Source: Candolleomyces eurysporus
Lineage: Eukaryota; Basidiomycota; Agaricomycetes; Agaricales; Psathyrellaceae
Length of the DNA: 54,154 nt
Direction: 5' to 3'
Assembly (NCBI GenBank): GCA_027579435.1
Contig: JANBPK010000891.1
Location: forward strand, 1-54,154
A program made the translations under genes and the position numbers. Shown one piece after another: positions 45,308-54,154 of this stretch. Numbering within the stretch: position 1 is the stretch's first letter; each line of letters opens with the position of its first letter. A model generated the notes under the pieces. It was not told where the DNA came from. It saw only the letters and a program-made list of their open reading frames with translations, and searched no databases.

Positions 45308-46360
45308 CCGGGACCGGTCCCAGCGGGGCGCAGAGACTCGAGAAACGTCTTGGCATTGGGTTCTTAGGCTCAAGGGCTATTCGACGACTTCAACTTGGTT
45401 CAAGCCGACGGTAAGACAGTCTGGATGTCACAATCTAGTGTTTGGCCTCGGGTCTCATATCGCCATTGCTTGTACCAACAGGAAAGAGATCATACGTACA
45501 ACATCATTCGGTGTCAAAAATCCCGGATGTGAAGTTAAGCGAAACGAAAATGATTTCAACCTACTCCCGAGTTCGGTTCACGAGATCAGCTCGAAATTAC
45601 CTGGAAATTGTGGCTGTGGACGCGCCTATTCACGACTCAAGGCCCATTGAAGTATCCCTTTCCCTCACGGCAAACTTGAAATCTCGAGCTTCAGGTTGTG
45701 TATAGTAGCAAGTCTGGCGCTGCAGAGTATTACGTTAAAGTCTCGGGGAACGAGTCTCGTGCCCGACCCAATATTTCGGATGAGAGGTCGAGGGTGCAGT
45801 GCGTGTAGGGTTGAACGGAATATGTTTTACATAGATTGATCGCTTTGCCGTCATCCAAGAAATAGTTGATCATTATTGCTCGAGGCAACGGGCCATTTGA
45901 CGGCAACTCAGAGCACAAACATTCCCATGGCGATCTATAGCTGTGCTATCGATCTTTTTTGTTAGTCACTAATTCACGCTTTGAACAAATCATTGTTCGA
46001 TCTCCGGGCGTCCTGCCAAAACGAGCGCCGGAATTGTCAAGTCACTCTGATAAAACGTTGCCGAAGGGTATGAGGGAGATCAATAAGCTTGTTGAGGGTC
46101 CTGACCACCAATACAGAATTCCCATTTTTACGGGAAAAAAAAATCAAACAAAGAGATATACGGCCACTGATAATCAGAAAGGTATTCTACATAAAAGGTG
46201 GACAGGGTGGAGATAGAAGCCCCAGTGCTTGGCCACTTACCACTGAATCTTCTCTACTTCTCCCACTGAACGAAGGGCTGGTCCCAGTTGTTCAAAGTCT
46301 TCTGCCATATACTCGCTCTTTACACTATAATCCTTGCAACCCGCCCTCGTTGTGCTTACA

Positions 46361-47456
46361 ATGATCGCCGCCCGACTCCTCCCAATTGCTGTCGCTGTCG
46401 TTCTCAGCTTGCACGCAAGATTTACTCTCGCTTTCCCTGTCAACAATGAGGTCTGCTTCATGACATACCGAATTCCTTGACATCGCCGTTAACCACGCTA
46501 GGATATTCAGGACTTGTCCCTTCGCTCAGTGTCTGTAGCCAACGACGATGCGTCTACATTAACGCTTCGTGAGCCATCCGAAGAGGTGAGTGGGCACAAA
46601 CACTCGTTTTTGCTTACTTCCGCCGATTTGTCTAACTAATTGGACAACTTGACACTGTTTTAAATACGTAGGACGAACTGCTCGACCTTGTCCAACGGAC
46701 GCCACAGGCTAAGGGTCTACTTGATTTGATCAATAGGCTACCTGGTATTAATAAACCTCCACCTGTAAGACCGGGGACTGGTAGGCCTCCTAGCCCGGCC
46801 AACTTGCCCCCTTGGGTGGGGAACCCAGGGGTGATTGGCCGACCTTTGGCCCCACCAAGGGGAAGGCGCAGCCTTGACGAGGTATGCCAAAGCAACTTTC
46901 GCGGAATCTGCACAGGAACTAACTGAACGACCTGGCATCCTTGATGAAATATGTAGGATGAGCTGCTCGATCTTGTCGAGCGCATGCCTCAGGGACGTCC
47001 ACCCCCGCCCGGTCGGACCCCGTCCGATGCCCCCCNACAGTGAATCCCCGTCCGGCTCCACGACCTCTTCCTCCTATGCCTCNGACCTGTGGTCCCCAGA
47101 CCTCTTCCGCCTCTCCCTCGACCTGTCCGACCTCTTCCTCCTATGCCTCGACCTGTTGCCCCTCGACCTGTCCGACCTCTTCCTCCGATGCCTCAACCTG
47201 CTACCCCCCGACCTCTTCCTAGGCCGCCGAAGACGAGGCGCAGCTTTGACGAGGTACGACAAAGACATTTTTTTTCGCGCATTTGCCCAAGAACTAACCA
47301 AACCACTTCAATAGATTGAGGAACTGGCCATTCGAACCATCGAGGACGAGGTGAGTAGCATACTTGCCCAGTTCAAATGGTAAAATACTTACTTATACCT
47401 AGATCATCGAGGAGCTCCTTCACCGTGGGTACTACGATGACATGGATTTGGATTAG
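46361..47456 (+). CDS. SPR3: secreted Pro/Arg-rich modular precursor-like protein
   Basis: Six phase-0 exons: 46361-46450, 46511-46585, 46672-46881, 46957-47253, 47315-47350 and 47403-47456. Signal peptide as in SPR1, with HARFTLAFPVNNE at its end. Exon 3 is shorter (70 codons) and has its own Gly/Pro module (RPGTGRPPSPANLPPWVGNP) before APPRGRRSLDE. Exon 4 has RPLPPMPRPV-type repeats ending KTRRSFDE. Compared with SPR2, exon 4 shows one extra C in a C-run (about 47011), two extra Ns (47036, 47083) and three added bases. The first three are likely homopolymer errors and together cancel out, so the exon length stays a multiple of three. If they are real, a short internal stretch is shifted and hits a stop. 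The tail IIEELLHRGYYDDMDLD is unchanged. Confidence 0.65.
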
Positions 47457-48069
47457 ATAGTAGTCTGTCGCTCTATACACACTATCCGATTGCGACTGCA
47501 TAATGCAGATCGATGTACTGATTGATGATAATATGCAGTAGTTGCTTTCCCTACTGAGGTTATCGATAAGTTAGATTCTCAGACATGATGCGTGCGTCTA
47601 GCAAACGGGCTGGGGAATACATGGAAAGATTCGCGTTGTGGGCCAAGCGCCGCCAATCCTGCGAGACCCATATTAAATTTCAATCAATCGAGCCCAAGTT
47701 TAGTGACGAGGAACGGCGATGAATCAACAATTGACCAAGTGGGTAAAATGAATTACGTCGGAGTACCTAATTGTAAAAGTACGACTGAAACGAGTGTAAA
47801 AGTAATGGCTATGTACAATAATATCAATCAAGAAGAGTAGTAGTAAGAATAGTGTTATTTAGACGGGAGTGAAATGTAGAGAAGACGAAGAGGATAATGA
47901 TAAGCGTGTGGGGGTGAATGTGTGGACAGGTTAGAGGGGTAAAGTGAAAGAATAGAGCATCGCGGATGAACGAGAATACAAGTATGATGATGACAACATC
48001 ATCGAAAAAAAGGGGAACGATCGAGCAACGACGGCTCTCAAGAAGTACACAGGAGGGGGAGGGACACGC

Positions 48070-49201
48070 CTAGACAGGTCTCGCCTCCGGACCAGGATGC
48101 TCAATCGCAACCGAGATCCTCTGACCCTCGATTCCGAAGGGATGACTCGTAGTGTCCCGCTCGACCACAATCTTGACGGTCCCATGACACTCGCCCCTCT
48201 CGCCATTGGTCTCTGCTTTTCGCCTTTGCCTCTGCCACTGGAGCACCTCGTAAGCACCCTTGGGCTGGAACATAGGATCAAAGGTGCTGCAAGCACATTT
48301 GAAGGTGGCGTTGTACATGGAGTCGTCTTTCGTTTTCTGCCTAGAGATCGGCGCGTGCTGACTGTGATGAATGGAGACGTCAGCATACTTCATAGAATAT
48401 GGAATAAGAGTAGGAGCGGGGAGGGGACGAGAGAGGGGGAGACGTACTCGAATGGGACCCTAGCAATCTGTCGGCTATCGAGGATGACCAAGTCCAGCCT
48501 CTTCTTTTGGTCAATCTCAGGCGTCGGGATGATGGTGTGAAAACCGCGGAACTGAATCTTCCTAGAGGCATTGCACTTGCTTCGAATGCCGCCGTAAAGC
48601 GCAGTGGCAGTCTGATATTCCCTACCCAGCTTCGGGTCCTGGCGCGACGACGAAAAACGATGAGCCTGGACGGACACAGAGGATAGAGTCGAGTAGCATC
48701 GACGCACCGTGGCAGCCTGAGGAGAGGACGTGATACCCCGTTGACGCGCCTGATGCTTCACATATCGCTTCATCATCAGTACAGCCAATTCCTTCTCCGT
48801 CCCNTCCCAGATCCCGCAGAGGAACCGGCNACCTTTGGCTTGGCTTTGGCCTTGGTCGTCTTTGGCTTTCTGGGGATGTTGGCACCGGCACCTGACAACG
48901 CCATCCTCTCTCCACCGCCAATCGCGTCATCACTGCCTACGAAAGGCTGAGCCGGCTTCATGAAGGTAGCATTTTCGTCCCCGGATCCGTCAGCCAAGGT
49001 CCGAGCAAGGGCGAGCTGGAGCTGAAGTTTTCGCCACTTCTTCTCGTCTTCCTTGGCTTTATTGGTTTGCCTACACTTGCGGCAGTTGACGTATCGGCCA
49101 GACACATTCTTTTCTCCGCAGGTCCTGCAGTTCTTCACGAAAGAACGCCAATTGAAACCCGGTATTCCAAGGTNGCCGCCGCTACCCAATTCGCTGGACA
49201 T
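48070..49201 (-). CDS. ZR2: zinc-ribbon protein, second copy
   Basis: Three exons: 49201-48708, 48665-48448 and 48361-48070, the mirror of ZR1. Exon 1 is 494 bp against 492 bp in ZR1; the two additional bases are the Ns at 48804 and 48830, so the true frame is very probably intact. The zinc ribbon (CRTCGEKNVSGRYVNCRKC) and the C-terminal Cys set are unchanged. Intron 1 is 42 bp and, unlike ZR1, has no stop, so an unspliced transcript would add 14 residues. One change replaces the FCGFH of ZR1 with FRGFH, removing a Cys that is therefore probably not a metal ligand. High identity with ZR1 suggests recent duplication or gene conversion. Confidence 0.7.
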
Positions 49202-49414
49202 CGTGTTGAACCTAGTATTCTTTCGTGAGAGATACAAGCTCAAAGAAAATAAAATGAAAATTACTCGAGTAAATCGCGCGTTTTCCACCTGGAAAAAGAG
49301 GAGAGGATGGACGAGACGCGTCCAAGGTGGCTGTCGTAACTGTCGTTTGCTAGACGCGCATCATGTCATCCAAATAGGGGCGCGTTGCTTGACGCTATTT
49401 GGCAGTGTCAAAGG

Positions 49415-50525
49415 GTGGTTAACAAAGTTACTTGTGCACATAACTTGTTCCCATACTAATTTAACTTTTTCTGACTTTTTCAGCGTAAGTAAATCTTTCC
49501 TCAACATGTTCGCTTCACGTTAACATTCAAGTTAGACCAAGTTAGAGCATATTAACTTGAGCTAGGATCAAGTTACATACAAGTTAGAATAAGTAAACTT
49601 GAGCTGTGTGTTCTCTTGTCGCCAAATGGGCGCGTTAGGTGGGTCCCAGCTTGTGCGCTGAAGCAACTCACATTATCTCAGGGTGTGCTCCACAGGAACT
49701 GTGTAGTGCATACTCGGAAAAACGTGCTCCTTGTTGTCAACCGCGTTTGGAAAGCCGACGCTGAATGGTTCTCCCGCCATATGCTTTGACCGTTTCAACC
49801 TGAGGCGGATCCACCATTCGGCCGCCACACAATTGTCTTGAATCTCTCCGTCTCTTCGCACTGCAAATATTTTTGTGCCTCTCGCAACTTGTGCTCGCAC
49901 GATTATGTTCAAGCCCTTTGGGCAATTTTTGCATCGTGTCAGTGTTCTCTTCGATGAAGGCGATGGTCCACCTCACCGAAAGCCAAAGTCAGAATCTTCA
50001 GCACGGAGTCCCAGCTCATCCTCACCAGGCAGCTCTAGGTCGCTGTTACCGGCTCCTCAACGCACTCAGGACAAAGTCTGGCGACCGGAAAGCTTGGTTT
50101 TATGTTTCCAGCAGTTAGTCACAGAGAACCTTGCAAAGGGAAGATTTGACTAGAAAACAGCAACCTCTCATTCCTCAACGCTCCATTCAATGCTTGAGAT
50201 AGACTCTTTGAGTGATCACACCGTATATCTGCATAAAATTTGTGTGAGTTAACGTTTGAGTGACAGCACCACAAGAACTAGCCAGATCAACGGAGGCAAG
50301 GATCTTCTTTGCCTCCTCAAATGTAATAAGGGTCGACAAGCACAAATCTTGCCATAGCTACAAACTCTCCACGAGACAGCATTACCAATATATTTCACCA
50401 ACACCGGCGACACATTCACTTGGCCGGTTGCGTGGAAAACGACCAATTGTAACCACGTTAGAGACCCGAACTTGCAGGCGGAAAGTTAGAGAAAGTTACT
50501 AACTCAAGTAACTTTAATTACAGTC
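49415..50525. mobile_element. hAT-like non-autonomous DNA transposon (1.1 kb)
   Basis: The mirror position in the left arm lacks this sequence, so it is an insertion. It is flanked by GTGTCAAAGG at 49405-49414 and 50526-50535, a target duplication of about 8-10 bp. Ends are imperfect inverted repeats sharing AAAGTTACTTG. The left subterminal region has many AAGTTA/AACTTGAG repeats, in both directions, as in hAT elements. The interior has no transposase. A 92-codon open frame at 49875-50153 has no recognisable domain. Confidence 0.65.
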
Positions 50526-50719
50526 GTGTCAAAGGCGTCGCTGCCCTCGCAAAGCAAAGGACCTCAACTCTCAAAGCCCATACCTTGAGAATCTAACTTG
50601 TCAATAACCTCAGTAGGGAACAGGACTACTGCATATAATTGTCAACCAATACATCGATCTGCGTTATACAGTCGCAATCGGAGAGCGTGTATAGAGCGAC
50701 AGACTACTATCTAAATAAT

Positions 50720-51829
50720 CTAATCCAAATCCATGTCATCGTAGTACCCACGGTGAAGGAGCTCCTCCATGATCTAGGCATATAAGTAAGTATTTTATCG
50801 TTCGAAATGTGCAAGTATGCTACTCACCTCGTCCTCGATGGTTCGAATGGCCAGTTCCTCAATCTATCAAAGTGAGATGGTGAGTTGGGCAAAATGCGCG
50901 AAAAAAATGTCTTTGTCGTACCTCATCAAAGCTGCGCCTCGTCTTCGGCGGCCTAGGAAGAGGTCGGGGGGTAGCAGGTTGAGGCATAGGAGGAAGAGGT
51001 CGGACAGGCCGAGGGGCAACGGGTCGAGGCATAGGAGGCATAGGAGGAAGAGGTCGGACAGGTCNNGGGACNACAGGTCGAGGCATAGGAGGAAGAGGTC
51101 GNGGAGCCGGACGGGGATTCACTGTGGGGGGCATCGGACGGGGTCCGACCGGGCGGGGTGGACGTCCCTGAGGCATGCGCTCGACAAGATCAAGCAGCTC
51201 ATCCTACATATTTCATCAAGGATGCCAGGTCGTTCAGTTAGTTCTTGTGCAGACTGCGCGAAAGTGGCTTTGGCATACCTCGTCAAGGCTGCGCCTTCCC
51301 TTTGGTGGCGCCAAACCAGGTCGGCCAATCACCCCCGGGCCCCCCAAACCACCTGGGTAGGGCCTGGCCACCGGGCTCGTCGGGCCAGGAGGTCTATTAA
51401 TCCCCGGTCTTACCGGGCCAGGTGGAGGCCTAGTATTAATACCAGGTAGCCTATTGATCAAATCAAGTAGACCCTTAGCCTGTGGCGTGCGTTGGACAAG
51501 GTCGAGCAGTTCGTCCTACATAATTTAAACAAGAGTGTCACGTTGTTCAGTTGGTTAGACAAATCGGCGCAAGTAACCAAAAACGAGTGTTTGTGCCCAC
51601 TCACCTCTTCGGATGGCTCACGAAGCGCTAATGAAGACGCATCGTCGTTGGCTACAGACACGGAGCGAAGGGACAAGTCCTAAATATAATAGCGTGGTTA
51701 ACGACGATATCAAGGAATTTGGCATGTCGTAAAACAGACCTCATTGTCGACAGGGAGAGCGAGAGTAAGTCTTGCGTGCAAGCTGAGAACGACAGCGACT
51801 GCAATTGGGAGGAGTCGGGCGGCGATCAT
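50720..51829 (-). CDS. SPR4: secreted Pro/Arg-rich modular precursor-like protein
   Basis: Six phase-0 exons: 51829-51740, 51679-51605, 51515-51279, 51203-50922, 50863-50828 and 50773-50720. It is nearly identical to SPR2: exon 3 is the same by eye (ending APPKGRRSLDE), exon 2 has one change (DDASSLAL for DDASTLAL), and exon 6 reads IMEELL for IIEELL. Exon 4 is nine bases shorter because of a change in the number of RPLPPMPRPV-type repeats, including one short RPLPPMPPMPRPV variant, and has four Ns. The acceptor before exon 2 is TAG rather than CAG. The dibasic sites GRR-S and TRR-S are kept. Confidence 0.75.
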
Positions 51830-53140
51830 TGTAAGCACAAAGAGGGTGGGTTGCAAGGATTATGGAGTGTAAAGAGAGAGTATATGCGTAGATGTAGCAG
51901 AAAACTTTGAACAACTGGGACCAGCCCTTCGTTCAGTAGGAGAGGTAGAGAACCTTTAGTGGTAAGTGGCCGAGCACTGGGGCTTCTACCTCCAACCCGT
52001 CCACCGTTTAAGTAGGATGCCTTTCTGATCATCAGTGGCCGTATATCTCTTTGTTTTACTTTTTTTTCCGTGAAAATGGGCTTTCTGTATGAGTGGTTAG
52101 GACCCTCAAACAGCTTATTGATCTCCCTCATACCCTTCGGCAACGTTCTATCACAGTGACTTAACAATTCTAGCGCTCGTTTTGGCAGGACGCCGGGGGA
52201 TCAAACAATGATTTGTTCAAAGCGTCTCGCAATGAACTAATGACCAACAAAAAAAGATGGTTTATGCTATGAGTTGCCGTCAAATGGCTGGTTCGAGTGT
52301 GGTCCGTCGCCTCGAGCAATGATGATCAATCAACTTCACCTCGAATGACGGAAAGGCGATCAATCTATGCAAAACATATTCAGTTCGACCCTAACTAACA
52401 CACTGCACTAAGCCGAAATATTGGGTTGGGCATGAGACTCAGTCGCCGAGACTTAAAAACGTACTCCGCAGCGCGAGACTTGCTACTATACACAACCTGA
52501 CACTTGAGATTTCAAGTTTGCCCTGAGGGAAAGGGATACAGCCACGATTTCGAGCTGATTTCGACCTGATCTCGTGAACCGGGCTCGGGAGTCGGTTGAA
52601 ATCATTTTCATTTTTGCTTAAATGAGCCGTGTAGCTTCACCTTTGGGATTTTGCCAAGCCCAATGACACCGGACGATGTTGTACGTTTGATCTCTCTCCT
52701 GTCCATGCAAACGATGGCAACATGAGATAAGAGGCCAAACATTAGGTTGTGACACCCAGGCTGTCTTACCGTGGGCTTGAACCAAGTTAAAGTTGTCGAA
52801 CAGCCGTTGACCCTACGAACCCAATGCCAAGACGTTCTCGAGTCCCACTGGGACCGTTGGGCTCTTCCCTAAAAGAGTTGTAGCCAAAGCTTTTGAGGAT
52901 GCTCCATCCATTCAACGCCCAAATTCCCTGGTGACAGAAATCACCGAGTACACCGAGTCGAGTGGGAGGTTCGATCGTGACATATTATCCGAGTCCCTGG
53001 TCAAGTCAGGTACGATGTGAACGCAATGATCTCATCTCAAAGTGGTTATGATCACGCATCATCTCAGCCTCAACCTCCTTTCGAAGTTGTGGACCATTCT
53101 GAAGTGGCACAATTAATGTACCCAGTTACGGCGCAGCGAG

Positions 53141-53458
53141 TCAAAGCCTGGAAATCGAAGGTATTTCCAAGAGGCAAAACGCGACACATTTGACCTCCAA
53201 GACAGTCAATTCATATATCGTACAAGGAAAAGCCAAGTTGTCGGGCGTCACATCAACGGAGCCCGCTTCACGCGCCACAAAATAAGCCTTGGCGCAAGAC
53301 ACAGCCTCTTCCTCGATAATTCGACAAACACGGTCGAACTCCTCTGGACAGTCTTCCCTTCGTACAACGCACCCCAGGTCGCGTTTCTGCTTGTATATTA
53401 ATAACATATTGTATGAACCATCTTCATTTTTCAGGGGTTGAGAGGTTTGAATTCTCAC
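53141..53458 (-). pseudogene. Gene remnant in the repeat (copy at right edge)
   Basis: Minus-strand frame with KNEDGSYNMLLIYKQKRD and CVVRREDCPEEFDRVC, equal to 45011-45247 except that a 22-base deletion changes the C-terminal end. No ATG starts the frame; a stop lies upstream, with a GTAAA donor-like site between. Parent protein not recognised. Confidence 0.35.
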
Positions 53459-54154
53459 TACGACTTCCTTTCCACCGTGAGATATGCTGGGAACTTGGCA
53501 GCTGCATGCGTTTTACCGGGACCGGTCCCAGCGGGGCGCAGAGACTCGAGAAACGTCTTGGCATTGGTTTCTTAGGCTCAAGGGCTATTCGACGACTTTA
53601 ACTTGGTTCAAGCCGACGGTAAGACAGTCTGGATGTCACAATCTAGTGTTTGGCCTCGGGTCTCATATCGCCATCGTTTGTACCAACAGGAAAGAGATCG
53701 TGCGTACAACATCATCCGGTGTCAAAAATCCCGGATGTGAAGTTAAGCGAAACGAAAATGATTTCAACCTACTCCCGAGTTCGGTTCACGAGATCAGCTC
53801 GAACGAAATCACCTGGAAATTGTGGCTGTGGACGCGCCTATTCACGACTCAAGGCCCATTGAAGTATCCCTTTCCCTCACGGCAAACTTGAAATCTCGAG
53901 CTTCAGGTTGTGTATAGTAGCAAGTCTGGCGCTGCAGAGTATTACGTTAAAGTCTCGGGGAACGAGTCTCGTGCCCGACCCAATATTTCGGATGAGAGGT
54001 CGAGGGTGCAGTGCGTGTAGGGTTGAACGGAATATGTTTTACATAGATTGATCGCTTTGCCGTCATCCAAGAAATAGTTGATCATTATTGCTCGAGGCAA
54101 CGGGCCATTTGACGGCAACTCAGAGCACAAACATTCCCATGGCGATCTATAGCT

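Larger units (their letters stand above)
42297..45942. repeat. Direct repeat, copy 1
   Basis: From GAGAATCTAACTT at 42297 to CCATGGCGATCTATAGCT at 45942 the sequence recurs at 50586-54154 in the same orientation and order, with an offset of about 8,290 bp falling to 8,210 bp through small deletions. It includes an SPR gene (SPR2 here, SPR4 there). SPR exon 3 is identical by eye in both. Confidence 0.9.
45308..53115. repeat. Large palindrome, right arm
   Basis: Mirror copy of 37690-44610. Order from the core outwards: gene remnant, SPR3 (+), ZR2 (-), hAT-like insertion, SPR4 (-), remnant. SPR1 and SPR4 starts sum to 90,958 instead of 89,900; the 1,121 bp added by the insertion and its site duplication explain nearly all of this shift. 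Confidence 0.9.
50586..54154. repeat. Direct repeat, copy 2 (continues past the window)
   Basis: Same content as 42297-45942. The last 23 bases of the window match 45919-45942, so the repeat has not ended. In copy 1 the next feature is SPR3, starting 419 bp further on. Confidence 0.9.

Noticed and set aside
47592..47840. 82-codon frame conserved in both palindrome arms as a small gene
   Set aside because: No ATG in frame in either copy, and the region is the 3' flank between convergent genes. Conservation is explained by arm identity.
49875..50153. 92-codon frame inside the hAT-like element as a transposase
   Set aside because: Too short and without hAT dimerisation or catalytic motifs; the element is best seen as non-autonomous.
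1..54154. CRISPR arrays, tRNA or rRNA genes, bacterial operons
   Set aside because: No regularly spaced repeats, no paired A/B boxes or cloverleaf seen by eye, and intron-rich genes show this is fungal nuclear DNA. A tRNA scan would be decisive.

Overview
The window looks like nuclear DNA of a filamentous basidiomycete, probably an agaricomycete. Almost every gene is split by short introns (mostly 50-60 bp, GT...AG). Gene content fits: a DUF6533-type seven-helix protein family, BTB proteins, two delta-12 desaturases, fungal COX8, BolA and a BTG/Tob-domain protein. It is a draft assembly, with one 353-base N gap (14317-14669) and many single Ns. Several Ns beside homopolymers behave as spurious extra bases, because reading frames close when they are ignored. 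I infer this from splice phase and codon continuity; no database was searched.

Layout, left part (1-36.4 kb), ordinary chromosomal genes: the 3' end of a NAPE-PLD-like metallo-hydrolase; a Ser-rich zinc-finger protein (-); a GH105-type six-hairpin glycosidase (+); a three-finger C2H2-like protein (+); a 2.24-kb tandem duplication carrying two decayed DUF6533 membrane protein genes (-); a secreted double-cupredoxin protein (-); a secreted alpha/beta hydrolase (+); a BTB protein (-); a divergent DJ-1/PfpI (-) and ATP-grasp (+) pair; a BolA2-like protein (+); a BTG/Tob-domain protein (-); two divergent delta-12 fatty acid desaturases; COX8 (-); and a FAR-17a/AIG1-like membrane protein (+).

Layout, right part (37.7-54.15 kb), a large palindrome: two arms of about 7-8 kb mirror each other around position ~44,950, with a ~0.7 kb asymmetric core. 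The palindrome holds four copies of an unfamiliar secreted-protein gene, called SPR1-4 here, and two copies of an unfamiliar zinc-ribbon protein gene, called ZR1-2. A 1.1-kb hAT-like element interrupts the right arm. A direct repeat running off the right edge predicts a fifth SPR copy just outside the window.

Most unusual content: each SPR protein has a signal peptide followed by alternating acidic modules (DELLDLV...) and Pro/Arg-rich modules. Most Pro/Arg-rich modules end in a dibasic GRR-S or TRR-S site. All introns are phase 0, and each module is one exon. This is the layout of a Kex2-processed precursor that would release cationic proline-rich peptides. The resemblance to animal proline-rich antimicrobial peptide precursors is a hypothesis from composition only. 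ZR genes share a promoter cluster of ACGCG (MCB-like) motifs, conserved in both arms.
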